Assembly: GCA_951812965.1 (NCBI GenBank)
Contig: OX638341.1
Span: 1,718,438-1,782,437, forward strand
Reading direction: 5' to 3'
Source: an uncultured Pseudohongiella sp.
GTDB taxonomy: Bacteria > Pseudomonadota > Gammaproteobacteria > Pseudomonadales > Pseudohongiellaceae
DNA length: 64,000 nucleotides
This document shows, piece after piece, positions 34,498-43,391 of the stretch. The translations under genes were made by a program, and so were the position numbers. The notes under the pieces were generated by a model. It searched no databases. It was given only the letters and a program-made list of their open reading frames with translations, and had not been told where the DNA came from. The first letter of the stretch is position 1. The number at the start of each line of letters is the position of its first letter.

Positions 34498-35727
34498 ATG
34501 TTGCAGAGTGTTTCAGGTTCGGCGCGGAAAGCGGCCGCCGGGTTACTGCCTTTGATCCTGGCGATATCGGGCGTCGGCGCACACGGACAGGATTCAGCAT
34601 CAAATTTGCGCGATGCGATCGCGGGCGGCGATGTCGCCCTGGAATTCCGCTATCGCGTCGAAACCGTCGATCAGGACGGATTCGATGAAGACGCCATGGC
34701 GTCCGTATTGAAATCACGCATCAGTTTCCGTCCCCTGGATCTGGGCAGCATGGGATTCTTCATCGAACTCGATGACGTGTCGTACATCGGTGACGATGAA
34801 TTCAATAACACCAGGAACGGCAAGACCGACTTGCCGCTGATTGCGGACCCTGACGGCACGCATGTCAACCAGGCCTATGTGGATTTCAGGAATGACAGTG
34901 GCTATGTCAGGCTCGGCAGGCAACGTATCAATCTGGATGAGCAGCGATTTGTCGGAGGCGTTGCCTGGCGGCAGAACGAGCAGACCCTGGATGCGCTCAC
35001 CGTGGTCAGCAATGCCTTGTCCAACGTAAGCCTCAATTACAGCTATGTACATGGCGTATCAAGGATTTTCGGCCCTGAAAACGGCGTGCCGACGGATTAT
35101 TACGACAGCAACACGCACCTGCTGAATGCGGGTATCGATCTTGCCGGCGGAGGCAGGGTTTCTCTTTATCACTATGTGATCGATCTGGAAAACAGCCCGG
35201 CTCTTTCCAATCTGACAACCGGCCTGCGCTTCAGCCAGACCGTACAAGGCGAAGAACTGAACTTTCCGTTCAATCTGGAATACGCCAGACAAAGCGACTA
35301 CGGCGACAACCCGGTCCCATACGAAACGGACTATCTTCTGCTGGAAGGCGGGGTCGACACGGGCGAGCTGCGTGTTCTGGCGGGCTATGAAGTGTTCGGG
35401 GGCGACGGGAGCGAGCCGGGCAAGATGTTCCGTACGCCACTGGCGACCTTGCACAAATTTCAGGGTTGGACCGATCGATTCCTGACCATCCCGCAGGGGG
35501 GCGTCGAAGACACTTATATAACCTTGACCACTCGCGGACTGACGGTCAGTTGGCATGACTTCAGTTCGGAAGCCGGTTCGGAACATTATGGCGGAGAATG
35601 GGATGTATCCTGGCAATACTCAATCAGCGACAATTACACCTTGTTGCTGAAATACGCGACCTACGACCCCGATACCCATGCCACCGACATCGACAAGGTA
35701 TGGATACAGTTCACCGCCACTTTTTAG
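34498..35727 (+). CDS. Outer-membrane porin (alginate-export-like)
   Basis: A 409-residue beta-barrel protein with signal peptide (AAAGLLPLILAISGVGAHGQ). Amphipathic strands follow, such as ALEFRYRVETVDQDG, SGYVRLGRQRINLDEQRFVGGVAWRQNEQ and NVSLNYSYVHGVSRIFG, ending with a C-terminal aromatic residue (WIQFTATF). The RLGRQ...DEQRFVG pattern recalls the alginate export/porin family. It follows the kinase by 40 bases and is probably co-transcribed, so the signalling block may control or monitor uptake through this pore (inference). ATG 34498 has GGAGG 12 bases upstream. Confidence 0.82.
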   Translation: MLQSVSGSARKAAAGLLPLILAISGVGAHGQDSASNLRDAIAGGDVALEFRYRVETVDQDGFDEDAMASVLKSRISFRPLDLGSMGFFIELDDVSYIGDDEFNNTRNGKTDLPLIADPDGTHVNQAYVDFRNDSGYVRLGRQRINLDEQRFVGGVAWRQNEQTLDALTVVSNALSNVSLNYSYVHGVSRIFGPENGVPTDYYDSNTHLLNAGIDLAGGGRVSLYHYVIDLENSPALSNLTTGLRFSQTVQGEELNFPFNLEYARQSDYGDNPVPYETDYLLLEGGVDTGELRVLAGYEVFGGDGSEPGKMFRTPLATLHKFQGWTDRFLTIPQGGVEDTYITLTTRGLTVSWHDFSSEAGSEHYGGEWDVSWQYSISDNYTLLLKYATYDPDTHATDIDKVWIQFTATF

Positions 35728-35819
35728 GGTAAATGGCGCGGGTTCGCGATATTATCATTTTCGCACGGAAGCGCCGATGAATCGGCGCTGCCTGGAACAA
35801 GCCAGAGGAGGCTGGAACT

Positions 35820-36254
35820 TTGAGCGAATCCGATCTGAGCATCCGCGTAGCGAATGATCTCAAGGAACTGGCGGTTATTGCCGAGCGTGTCGATGAGTTT
35901 TGCGGCAAGCACGAAATCTCCCCGGCCGTTGCCTACCAGGTCAATGTTTCGATCGATGAATTGCTTACGAACACCATTAGCTATGGATACGCGGACGGCG
36001 CCCGGCACGAAATCGGGATTGATCTGCGTCTGGACGGAGAAAAACTGATCGTTCGCATCGAAGACGATGCGAATCAATTCGATCTCACCGACTCTGACCC
36101 GAACAAGGCGGACACAGATTCCGAACTTGAATTACGGACACCGGGTGGACTCGGGATTTTTTTCGTCCACCAGATGATGGATACGGTCAGTTACTACCGC
36201 GAAAAAAACAAGAATATAGTGTTGCTGGCAAAGAAACTCAAGATCGAAGATTGA
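35820..36254 (+). CDS. Anti-sigma regulatory factor, RsbW-like serine kinase
   Basis: A 144-residue GHKL-type kinase. It shows the N-box (SIDELLTNTISYGYADGA), a G1 region with EDDANQFDLTD and the later GGLGIFFVHQMMDTVSYYRE. RsbW proteins bind a sigma factor or a STAS protein and phosphorylate the latter. TTG 35820 is the start, with GAGGAGG just before it. The convergent STAS gene (36311-36655) and the upstream PP2C phosphatase complete a partner-switching set. No sigma factor gene is visible in the window. Confidence 0.9.
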   Translation: MSESDLSIRVANDLKELAVIAERVDEFCGKHEISPAVAYQVNVSIDELLTNTISYGYADGARHEIGIDLRLDGEKLIVRIEDDANQFDLTDSDPNKADTDSELELRTPGGLGIFFVHQMMDTVSYYREKNKNIVLLAKKLKIED

Positions 36255-36310
36255 TACTTCCAACCTCCCGCCGATCCAACCTGCCAATTCACTACTGGAA
36301 TTGAAATTGT

Positions 36311-36655
36311 CTACTCGCCACCGATGGTGGCCAGTGCCTGGTTTCTGTCCGGCTGGATATTGATGATCTTGTCGAAGCCGCTGACTTCAAAGACTTCGCG
36401 GATGGATTTTGACAGGGAACAGAGCATAAATTTCGCATTGCGGTTCTGCAAGAGCTTGGCGGTCATCAGAATCGCTCGCAAACCCGCTGAACTGATATAG
36501 GTAAGGTTTTCCATATCCAGCACGACAGCCCGGTCTCCGTCTTCGATGGCCCCTTTCACGGATTCTTCGAACTGCATCACGTTCGAGCCATCGATCCGTC
36601 CCGTTACCATGGCCGACAGGACACCGTTCTGCCTTTCTACATTAACCTCTATCAT
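36311..36655 (-). CDS. STAS-domain anti-anti-sigma factor (RsbV/SpoIIAA-like)
   Basis: A 114-residue single STAS domain: IEVNVERQNGVLSAMVTGRIDG, then VVLDMENLTYISSAGLRAILM with the conserved phosphorylatable serine in YISSAGLR. When dephosphorylated by the PP2C protein it would sequester the RsbW-like kinase and free its target. It is encoded on the opposite strand to the rest of the module, 56 bases from the RsbW-like gene. It is followed by the ammonium transporter reading in the same direction from upstream. Confidence 0.92.
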   Translation of the reverse strand: MIEVNVERQNGVLSAMVTGRIDGSNVMQFEESVKGAIEDGDRAVVLDMENLTYISSAGLRAILMTAKLLQNRNAKFMLCSLSKSIREVFEVSGFDKIINIQPDRNQALATIGGE

Positions 36656-36705
36656 TACTTATGCTCCAATTCAGGCTTGCCGAAACCGGCCGGACGAATC
36701 ATCCG

Positions 36706-37971
36706 CTAAAGGTCCGGATCCTGCAATACCACGAACTCCGGATATGCTTCAATCCCTAACTCCGCCACATCCTGTCCGTGGCGTTCAACGTCTAGCGTAA
36801 CTCTAACGCCCATCAACTGTCTAATCGCGTACCAGGTGAGCATTGACGCGGAAAACACGAAGGCGCCAATGACCAGAATCCCGACGATCTGGACCAGCAG
36901 GTTTCCCCCGGCCGCTATGCAAACCGCAAGAGTACCCCAAATTCCGGCGACAAGGTGAGCGGAAATCGCTCCAACCACATCGTCGACCCGAATCTGTTCA
37001 AGAATCTTCATGCTGAGAGCGCAGACCGCACCGCCCACAGCGCCGATCATTATAGCCCAATACTGGTGAACGATATCCGGGCCGGCAGTGATGGACACCA
37101 GTCCGGCGATGGCGCCGTTCAGGCTCACCATCAAATCGACCCGGCCGAATATCGGCCTGCTCAAGGCAATCGCGGCGATGAATCCGCCACAGGCCGCCAG
37201 GTTGGTATTCACCAGAATATTGCTGATGGCTACAGCATCGACAACTCCGCTCAGCGCCAGTTGCGAACCACCGTTAAACGCGAACCAGCCCATCCAGAGA
37301 ATGAAGACACCCAGTGTCACGACCGGTACGTTGGAGGGCGCCGTGACCTTGACGGAGCCATCTTCACGATACTTGCCGTGGCGGGCGCCGACGATTATAG
37401 CACCGGCCAAAGCGGCCCAGCCACCGGTTGAATGTACTATGGTAGAACCGGCAAAATCCTGAAATCCCATTTGACTCAGCCAGCCTCCGCCCCAGGTCCA
37501 TGAGCCGACTACCGGATAGATAAACGCCGTCAGAACGGCCACGAAGACAAAGAAGGACCAAAGTCTAACTCGCTCGGCAAGTGTGCCGGATACTATCGAT
37601 GCGGTTGTTGCGACGAAGACCATCTGGAAGAACCAGTCGGACATCACCGAGTAGCCGTTTTCCAGCACGTCGCTCGCGGCGTCTGCGTCACCGCCTAACA
37701 AGGCCTTTTCCGCCTCGGAAGTGCCATAGGTAAATCGAAAACTGCCGATCAGATCGTCCACGCCCACATACATCAGGTTGTATCCGATCAGGTAGAACAT
37801 CAGTCCGGCGATCGCATACAGCCCCACGTTCTTGAGGCAGATGACCGAAGCGTTCTTGGTGCGCACCGAACCGGATTCCAGCATTGTGAACCCGGCGCAC
37901 ATCCACATGATCAGCACGCCCCAGATGAGAAACGAAAAACTGTTCAGGACAAACTGGGTTTCTTGCGCCAC
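36706..37971 (-). CDS. amt: Ammonium transporter (Amt family)
   Basis: A 421-residue inner-membrane channel with 11 or so TM segments. The twin pore histidines are visible in STIVHSTGGWAAL and GAISAHLVAGIWG, with the Amt motifs FTMLESGSVRTKN and NLAACGGFIAAI. The C-terminal cytoplasmic tail contains the conserved ELGIEAYPEF. Amt conducts ammonium and is normally regulated by a PII protein, but no glnK gene is adjacent. It lies 50 bases before the STAS gene on the same strand, so the two may be co-expressed. Confidence 0.94.
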   Translation of the reverse strand: MAQETQFVLNSFSFLIWGVLIMWMCAGFTMLESGSVRTKNASVICLKNVGLYAIAGLMFYLIGYNLMYVGVDDLIGSFRFTYGTSEAEKALLGGDADAASDVLENGYSVMSDWFFQMVFVATTASIVSGTLAERVRLWSFFVFVAVLTAFIYPVVGSWTWGGGWLSQMGFQDFAGSTIVHSTGGWAALAGAIIVGARHGKYREDGSVKVTAPSNVPVVTLGVFILWMGWFAFNGGSQLALSGVVDAVAISNILVNTNLAACGGFIAAIALSRPIFGRVDLMVSLNGAIAGLVSITAGPDIVHQYWAIMIGAVGGAVCALSMKILEQIRVDDVVGAISAHLVAGIWGTLAVCIAAGGNLLVQIVGILVIGAFVFSASMLTWYAIRQLMGVRVTLDVERHGQDVAELGIEAYPEFVVLQDPDL

Positions 37972-38052
37972 TATTTTTCCCCTGGATTCCGGCTCCAGCC
38001 AGTATCCTTCGGATTCCCTCTCAAGCCGATACGGCCTTCGAGCTTGCCCGGA

Positions 38053-38493
38053 TTACTGGGTAGTTTCCACGCCTACCGTTTGTACCGGACCGAAACCGCG
38101 GATCTCCACTACTACTGGCTCGCCCCGGGAACCGTCATAATGCACCGCTCCGGCCGGATGGAACATGAATCCGCCCGCGGGGATCGGTGTAGTTCTCGTC
38201 ATATCGTGACTGGCGTCGGTTCCCGCGTGCCAGGTTCCCTCGATGACCGTAATGAAACGATCCTGGTCATGATAATGCGGATTGCTGGTGCCTCCAGCAG
38301 GGAAGCGAATCCGCATGATGTAAAGGCCTTCTTCCTGGGGATTGCCGTACAGGATGTGGGATTGGGAGCGATTGAGGCTTTCGTCCCATTCGATATCATT
38401 CAGTTGCACGATGACGAAGTCATCCCATTCGGCGGCAAATCCGGCCGGCATCAGCAATGCCAGCGCGGCGACGAAATAGCGAATCTTTGGCAT
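38053..38493 (-). CDS. Secreted cupin-domain protein
   Basis: A 146-residue protein with a signal peptide (IRYFVAALALLMPAGFA) and one small cupin barrel. The metal-binding pattern is visible as FPAGGTSNPHYHDQDRFITVIEGTW, followed by the second motif FHPAGAVHYDGS. Periplasmic cupins of this kind are of unknown substrate. The divergent gene is a thiolase-like protein. No operon partner is evident. Confidence 0.82.
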   Translation of the reverse strand: MPKIRYFVAALALLMPAGFAAEWDDFVIVQLNDIEWDESLNRSQSHILYGNPQEEGLYIMRIRFPAGGTSNPHYHDQDRFITVIEGTWHAGTDASHDMTRTTPIPAGGFMFHPAGAVHYDGSRGEPVVVEIRGFGPVQTVGVETTQ

Positions 38494-38637
38494 GATTTGA
38501 TCCTGTTTCAGTCGGAATGGTCCGGGCGTCGGCGCAAACGCGGCGCCTTTCGCTGGAATATATAAGTACGGCAGTTGCTTAGCAAGGATTAGAGTTCACT
38601 ATTATGCTCACTTTCGAACGAACCGGGATCATCGCCG

Positions 38638-40176
38638 ATGCCTGAAGACTCCACTCCGATAATTGTCGGCGCCGGCCAATATATGGAACGGGACCTGCCG
38701 CCCCAACAGGCGCAGCCGCCCATGGGTATCGCGGCCAATGCCGCAGCGGCTGCGATTCGCGATACCGGCTGCGACTACAGCATAGTGCGCATGATCGACA
38801 CGGTCGCGCTTGTGCGCATTGTCCAGGATTCCCGTAACCGGCCGCGCGACGACTTCGCTTTCGGCAGGGCGGAAAATCCGCCTCGCGCGGTAGCGCGACG
38901 TATCGGCGCGAATCCGGCACATGCGATCTATGGCTGTATCGGTGGAGATACGCCACAAACGCTGGTCGGTGAAATCGCCCAGGCAATCGCGGATGGCGAA
39001 ATCGGCATGGCCCTGTTGGCCGGTGGAGAGGCGATTTATAGCGCCCGCGCAGCCAGGCGGGCGGGTGTCGATCTGAACTGGCAGGAAGAGAGCCCCGGTT
39101 CCCTCGACGACCGCGGCATGGGAGTCCCGTTGTCGAGCCGGCATGAAATGGCGCATGGAATCGGCATTCCCGTGCAGACCTACCCCCTGTTTGAAAACGC
39201 CATTCGCGCACAACTCGGAAACAGCGTCGACGAGCACTTGCACTACATGGGAGCGTTGATGGCGCCGTTCACAGGCGTGGCGAGCAGTAACCCCCATGCA
39301 TTTTACGGCAAACGCCGGGAAGCGGCGGAATTGGCTGCTGTCGACGAAGACAATCGTTTCATTTGCCTGCCTTACCCGAAGCTGATGAACGCGAGAGACA
39401 GCGTCAACCAGGGTGCGGCCCTGGTGATGACTTCCGCCGGCAAGGCCAGGGAACTCGGCATCGACCGCCGCAGATGGGTGTATCTGCATGGTTGTGCCGA
39501 GGCGCGGGAAAAGCTGGTCAGCGAACGTGCTGACTATCATTCTTCTCCGGCCATTCGCACCAATGCCTCGACCGCTTTCGACATGGCCGGCAAAACCGTT
39601 GCGGATATGGACTTTATCGACCTGTACTCCTGTTTTCCTTCGGCAGTTGAAATTGCCCGCAAGGAATTGGGTCTGGCTGGCGATGATCCAAGAGGGTTGA
39701 CGGTGACAGGCGGGCTGCCGTTTTTTGGCGGGCCGGGCAACAACTACAGCATGCACGCCATAGCCACAATGGTATCCTTGCTGCGGGCCAAACCAGGCAG
39801 TTTTGGACTGGTAACCGCCAATGGCGGTTTGCTGTCCAAGCATGCAACGGGAATTTATTCGACCGCGCCATGCTTCGGTAAATGGGCAAAACCGAACCCG
39901 GACGCCGATCAGGCCGCGGTAGACAGCCTTGCCGGCCCCGATTTTACCGAGCGGCCGGAAGGCCGGGCGAAGGTGGAAACCTACACCGTTTGCTACCGGC
40001 GCGGCGTTCCCGTAATGGGGATCGTCATCGGCCGGTTGGGCGCCGCCGGGCGGCGGTTTGTCGCCAATACGCCCGCTGAGGAGACCTCGCTTGCGCGACT
40101 CGCGGCGGAAGAGCAGATGGGGCGGGCAGGCACGGTCGAAACGACGCCGCAAGGCAATGTCTTCGTACCAGGCTGA
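38638..40176 (+). CDS. Thiolase-like acetyl-CoA acetyltransferase homologue
   Basis: A 512-residue thiolase-superfamily protein. It has the N-terminal PIIVGAGQYMERD fold, AIYGCIGGDTPQTLV at the active-site region, MDFIDLYSCFPSAVEIARKEL and the glycine-rich GGLPFFGGPGNNYSMHAIATMV. The usual nucleophile motif (NxxCxSG) is absent, so it may be a non-condensing or lipid-transfer-type thiolase. The SDR gene follows 35 bases later on the same strand, which suggests a two-step acyl-CoA pathway (inference). ATG 38638 is fixed by the conserved start. Confidence 0.8.
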   Translation: MPEDSTPIIVGAGQYMERDLPPQQAQPPMGIAANAAAAAIRDTGCDYSIVRMIDTVALVRIVQDSRNRPRDDFAFGRAENPPRAVARRIGANPAHAIYGCIGGDTPQTLVGEIAQAIADGEIGMALLAGGEAIYSARAARRAGVDLNWQEESPGSLDDRGMGVPLSSRHEMAHGIGIPVQTYPLFENAIRAQLGNSVDEHLHYMGALMAPFTGVASSNPHAFYGKRREAAELAAVDEDNRFICLPYPKLMNARDSVNQGAALVMTSAGKARELGIDRRRWVYLHGCAEAREKLVSERADYHSSPAIRTNASTAFDMAGKTVADMDFIDLYSCFPSAVEIARKELGLAGDDPRGLTVTGGLPFFGGPGNNYSMHAIATMVSLLRAKPGSFGLVTANGGLLSKHATGIYSTAPCFGKWAKPNPDADQAAVDSLAGPDFTERPEGRAKVETYTVCYRRGVPVMGIVIGRLGAAGRRFVANTPAEETSLARLAAEEQMGRAGTVETTPQGNVFVPG

Positions 40177-40211
40177 ACCGAACGGAAAGCGATTGAGAAC
40201 TGAATGCGGAA

Positions 40212-40970
40212 ATGAAATTCAATGACCGGAAGGTATTGGTAACAGGAGGGTCGCGAGGCATCGGCAAGGCCTTGTCGCTGGCTTTTGCGCGGGCGGGGGC
40301 GCAAGTCGCGGTCATCTATCGCGAAAATAGGGAGGCCGCCGAATCCACGTTATCGCAGTTGCCGGGCGACGGACATCTGGCCGTGGCGGCGGACGTCGCA
40401 GATGCGGAAGCGGTCGAGGCGGCCGTGAACAAGGCGCTCGATGGCCTGGGGCGCATCGACATCCTGGTGAACAACGCGGGCATCGGCATCTACCATCGCA
40501 TTGCCGAAGTTTCCTATGGGGATTGGCAGGAAGCCTGGCGCAAGACCCTGGACGCCAATCTGATGGGGCCCGCGAACTTGTGCTTCTGCGTTGCGCGGCA
40601 CATGATCGAAATCGGCGGCGGAAGAATAGTCAACATCACGTCTAGAGGCGCTTTTCGCGGCGAGCCGCTGAAGCCCGCCTACGGCTCCAGCAAGGCGGCT
40701 CTCAACTCTCTCAGCCAATCCCTGGCCGTGGCGCTTGCTCCATACGGGATTTTCGTCGGGGCAGTCGCGCCGGGATTCGTAAACACCGAACTGACCGCCG
40801 ATCGGCTGAACAGTCCTGAAGGCGAGGAAATCCGGGCCCAAAGCCCGTTCAATCGCGTTGCCGAACCCGAAGATGTCGCTCACGCCGTGCTGTTTCTCGC
40901 CTCCGAAGGCGCCGAATTCTCCACCGGAACCATCATCGACGTAAACGGCGCATCCTATCTCCGTTCATGA
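40212..40970 (+). CDS. Short-chain dehydrogenase/reductase (SDR)
   Basis: A 252-residue classical SDR. The cofactor motif is VTGGSRGIGKALSLAFARAG, followed by NNAGIGIYHR, the catalytic serine in NITSRGAFRG and the Y-x3-K pair in AYGSSKAALNSL. The C-terminal IIDVNGASYLRS is typical of FabG-like enzymes. It oxidises or reduces a hydroxy/keto group with NAD(P). It is probably co-transcribed with the thiolase-like gene. The substrate is not readable from sequence. Confidence 0.93.
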   Translation: MKFNDRKVLVTGGSRGIGKALSLAFARAGAQVAVIYRENREAAESTLSQLPGDGHLAVAADVADAEAVEAAVNKALDGLGRIDILVNNAGIGIYHRIAEVSYGDWQEAWRKTLDANLMGPANLCFCVARHMIEIGGGRIVNITSRGAFRGEPLKPAYGSSKAALNSLSQSLAVALAPYGIFVGAVAPGFVNTELTADRLNSPEGEEIRAQSPFNRVAEPEDVAHAVLFLASEGAEFSTGTIIDVNGASYLRS

Positions 40971-40982
40971 AGATGACTCCAG

Positions 40983-41330
40983 CTAAAGAGCATCGACTTC
41001 GGCCGCGCTGACGGGAGCGCCGCTATTGCTCCACGCGTTGCGTACGTAATTGATGACGGCCGCCATTTCGGCCGGGTCAAGTGCGCCGCGGAACGAAGGC
41101 ATTTCTCCGCGGCCGATGATGAGTACGAGCGCGACATCGGCGCCGGAACCCGCCACGGTTTCGTTGCCGTCCAGCGCCGGATAAACGTTGGGAATGCCCT
41201 GGCCATCGGCCTGGTGACATTCGGCGCAGTTATCGAAAAACAGGCGCTGACCATCGAGTCCGGCGAGCGGGTCGGGACCGGCGCAAGCGGCAAGGAAAGC
41301 GGCGTTCAGCAACAAGCACGATCGCGGCAC
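40983..41330 (-). CDS. Small membrane-bound cytochrome c
   Basis: A 115-residue c-type cytochrome with one heme motif, CAECH, in FFDNCAECHQADGQGIP and a likely distal methionine in GRGEMPSFRGALDP. The N-terminal LLLNAAFLAACAG looks like a lipobox, so it is probably an inner-leaflet or periplasmic lipoprotein. The GTG start at 41330 is chosen over a TTG at 41366 because it leads directly into the signal. It is convergent with the SDR gene (13 bases) and divergent from the ModF-like gene. Confidence 0.85.
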   Translation of the reverse strand: MPRSCLLLNAAFLAACAGPDPLAGLDGQRLFFDNCAECHQADGQGIPNVYPALDGNETVAGSGADVALVLIIGRGEMPSFRGALDPAEMAAVINYVRNAWSNSGAPVSAAEVDAL

Positions 41331-41377
41331 GGCAGAATACCTTGTTGACGAATGGTCTGGACGCAAGTATCACACAC

Positions 41378-42922
41378 ATGGGACACCCACTTACTGAATC
41401 CGCGCATGGGCGCCACTCGCATATGTTGTTCCGAATTGACAACGCCCGCTGCCGCGTAGGCCGCCGGAACCTGCTCGAAATCGATCGTTTCGAGGTCGCC
41501 CTTGGTGAACATTGGTGCGTCTACGGCCCCAATGGCGCCGGAAAATCATTGCTGATGTCGCTGATCGCCGGCCGCCGCCCCGAGACCGGCAGCTATGTGC
41601 GTTACGCGGAGGCGTTCGATCCCACGCGCGATATTCTGCTGGTTTCCTTTGAGGAACAGCAACGATTGTGGCGTCGGGACGAACGGCTTGACATCAGCGA
41701 CTACAGCGAGGATGCCCTGGACCAGGGGACGCTGGTGGCGGAATTGATCCGCACCGCATTGTCCGCATCGGAACAGGATGAACAACTGTTCGACTCTCTT
41801 TGCGCGGACCTGGAACTGTGTGACTTGCTCACCCGCGGCATCCGCTTTCTGTCTTCCGGACAGATTCGCCGCGCATTGATCGCCCGCGCGCTCTACGGGC
41901 AACAATGCAGGCGCCCAAGACTGCTGATTTTCGATGAGCCGCTCGAAGCAGTGGACAGGGAATCCCGCGATCGCATTCGCGGCGCCATCGCCGCGCATCT
42001 GGGTTCGAACTGTGCGAGCCTGCACTTGTGCCGGCGCGAACAGGATCGCTTTCCCGGCGCCACGCATTTGCTGGCCATGGAACATCTGCAGGTGTTGGAG
42101 CGAGGCGCAATGAGCGAATCTGCGTGGGAGCGGGCGGCCGCGCGATTCCGGCTTCGGCGGGGCGCCGTTCCCGATCAGATTCCGTGTCTGCCGGGAACGC
42201 GGCAGAAAGACCTCGAACCCGATGCCGGACTCATTGAACTGCGAGGCGTCAATGCCGGCTACGGAGACCTGCGAGTCTTGCGCGATGTCTACTGGAAAAT
42301 GGAAGGGCGACATCACGTTCTCGTCGAAGGACCAAATGGTTGTGGCAAATCCACTTTGCTGAGCCTGATCGACGGTGAGAATCACAAGGGCTACGGACAG
42401 GAAGTGTACTTGTTCGGCCGGCGCAAGGGCTCCGGCGAAACCGTATGGGACGTCAAGCGCCGCTTCGGCGTCGTATCCAACGAGTTGCACAACCACTATA
42501 TAAAAGGCTGGAAAGTACTCGATGTCGCCGTATCGGGATTCTTCGACTCAGTAGGGCTATATGACGACAGCGGCACCGGCGAACAGAATCATGCGCGCGC
42601 CTGGCTGGCAACGCTGCATATTGCGGATCTCGCCAATTCCTTCTACCACCAGATTTCCTTCGGTCAGCAGCGGCTGGCGCTGCTGGCGCGAGCGATGGTA
42701 AAACAACCCGACATCCTGATTCTCGACGAGCCATGTGTCGGGCTCGACGACTATCATCGCGATTTCATTTTGGGGACGCTCGACGTGATTGCCGAGCGAA
42801 CATCGACCCGGCTGATCTATGTCAGCCACGCACCCGGCGAGAATCCGTCCTGCATCAACTACCGGCTACGCTTCGAAGCCGCCGCGGACGGCGGTTATCG
42901 GCTGCAACAGTCGGAAATCTAG
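41378..42922 (+). CDS. Duplicated ABC ATPase, ModF-like
   Basis: A 514-residue cytoplasmic protein with two ABC ATPase domains and no TM segments. Domain 1 has VYGPNGAGKSLLMSLIAG, LSSGQIRRALIARAL and LLIFDEPLEAVD. Domain 2 has VEGPNGCGKSTLLSLIDGE, ISFGQQRLALLARAM and ILILDEPCVGLDDYHRD, ending with a switch YVSHAPGE. This layout is that of E. coli ModF (PhrA), associated with molybdate metabolism; its biochemical role is not settled. A link to the molybdenum hydroxylase at 26.6-29.7 kb is possible but distant. ATG 41423 is an alternative start. Confidence 0.82.
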   Translation: MGHPLTESAHGRHSHMLFRIDNARCRVGRRNLLEIDRFEVALGEHWCVYGPNGAGKSLLMSLIAGRRPETGSYVRYAEAFDPTRDILLVSFEEQQRLWRRDERLDISDYSEDALDQGTLVAELIRTALSASEQDEQLFDSLCADLELCDLLTRGIRFLSSGQIRRALIARALYGQQCRRPRLLIFDEPLEAVDRESRDRIRGAIAAHLGSNCASLHLCRREQDRFPGATHLLAMEHLQVLERGAMSESAWERAAARFRLRRGAVPDQIPCLPGTRQKDLEPDAGLIELRGVNAGYGDLRVLRDVYWKMEGRHHVLVEGPNGCGKSTLLSLIDGENHKGYGQEVYLFGRRKGSGETVWDVKRRFGVVSNELHNHYIKGWKVLDVAVSGFFDSVGLYDDSGTGEQNHARAWLATLHIADLANSFYHQISFGQQRLALLARAMVKQPDILILDEPCVGLDDYHRDFILGTLDVIAERTSTRLIYVSHAPGENPSCINYRLRFEAAADGGYRLQQSEI

Positions 42923-43350
42923 CTGCGGATGTAATTCTGCAACTGTTCGATCGTCGCGCGCTGGTCGCTCATGATGTCCTTGACCAGGTCACCTAGAGAG
43001 ACGATGCCGACCACGAGGCCGTCATCGACAATCGGCAGATGGCGGATATGATTGTCGGTCATCAGGTTCAGCGACGCGTCGACCGCTTGTCTGGACGGAA
43101 CGGAAATCACATTGGTGGTCATGATTTCTTCCACTCGGGTGTCGCGTGATCCGCGGCCCTTGAGAATGACCTCCCGGGCGTAGTCCCGCTCCGAAATGAC
43201 CCCCTGCAACTCGGGGCCGGTCATTACGAGCAGCGCGCCCACGCGCCGGTCGGCCATCAACTTGATCGCATCGTACACACTCGCTTCCGGGCGAATCGAG
43301 CAGATCTGCTTGTCCTGTTTGCGATCCAGTATTTGTCGCATGGTATGCAT
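42919..43350 (-). CDS. CBS-domain protein
   Basis: A 143-residue protein made of two CBS motifs: ASVYDAIKLMADRRVGALLVM with GVISERDYAREVILKG, then MTTNVISVPSRQAVDASLNLM with HLPIVDDGLVVGIVSLGDLVK. Such pairs bind adenine nucleotides and act as energy sensors. Its partner is unknown. The stop codon TAG is built from the same CTAG (42919-42922) as the stop of the convergent ModF-like gene. Confidence 0.92.
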   Translation of the reverse strand: MHTMRQILDRKQDKQICSIRPEASVYDAIKLMADRRVGALLVMTGPELQGVISERDYAREVILKGRGSRDTRVEEIMTTNVISVPSRQAVDASLNLMTDNHIRHLPIVDDGLVVGIVSLGDLVKDIMSDQRATIEQLQNYIRS

Positions 43351-43391
43351 CGCGCTTCTCCAACTACTTACCTTGGATTTTATACTCCGGC

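Noticed and set aside
36706..37971. Ammonium sensor fused to signalling domain
   Set aside because: The protein ends with the normal Amt tail; the STAS protein is a separate gene 50 bases on.
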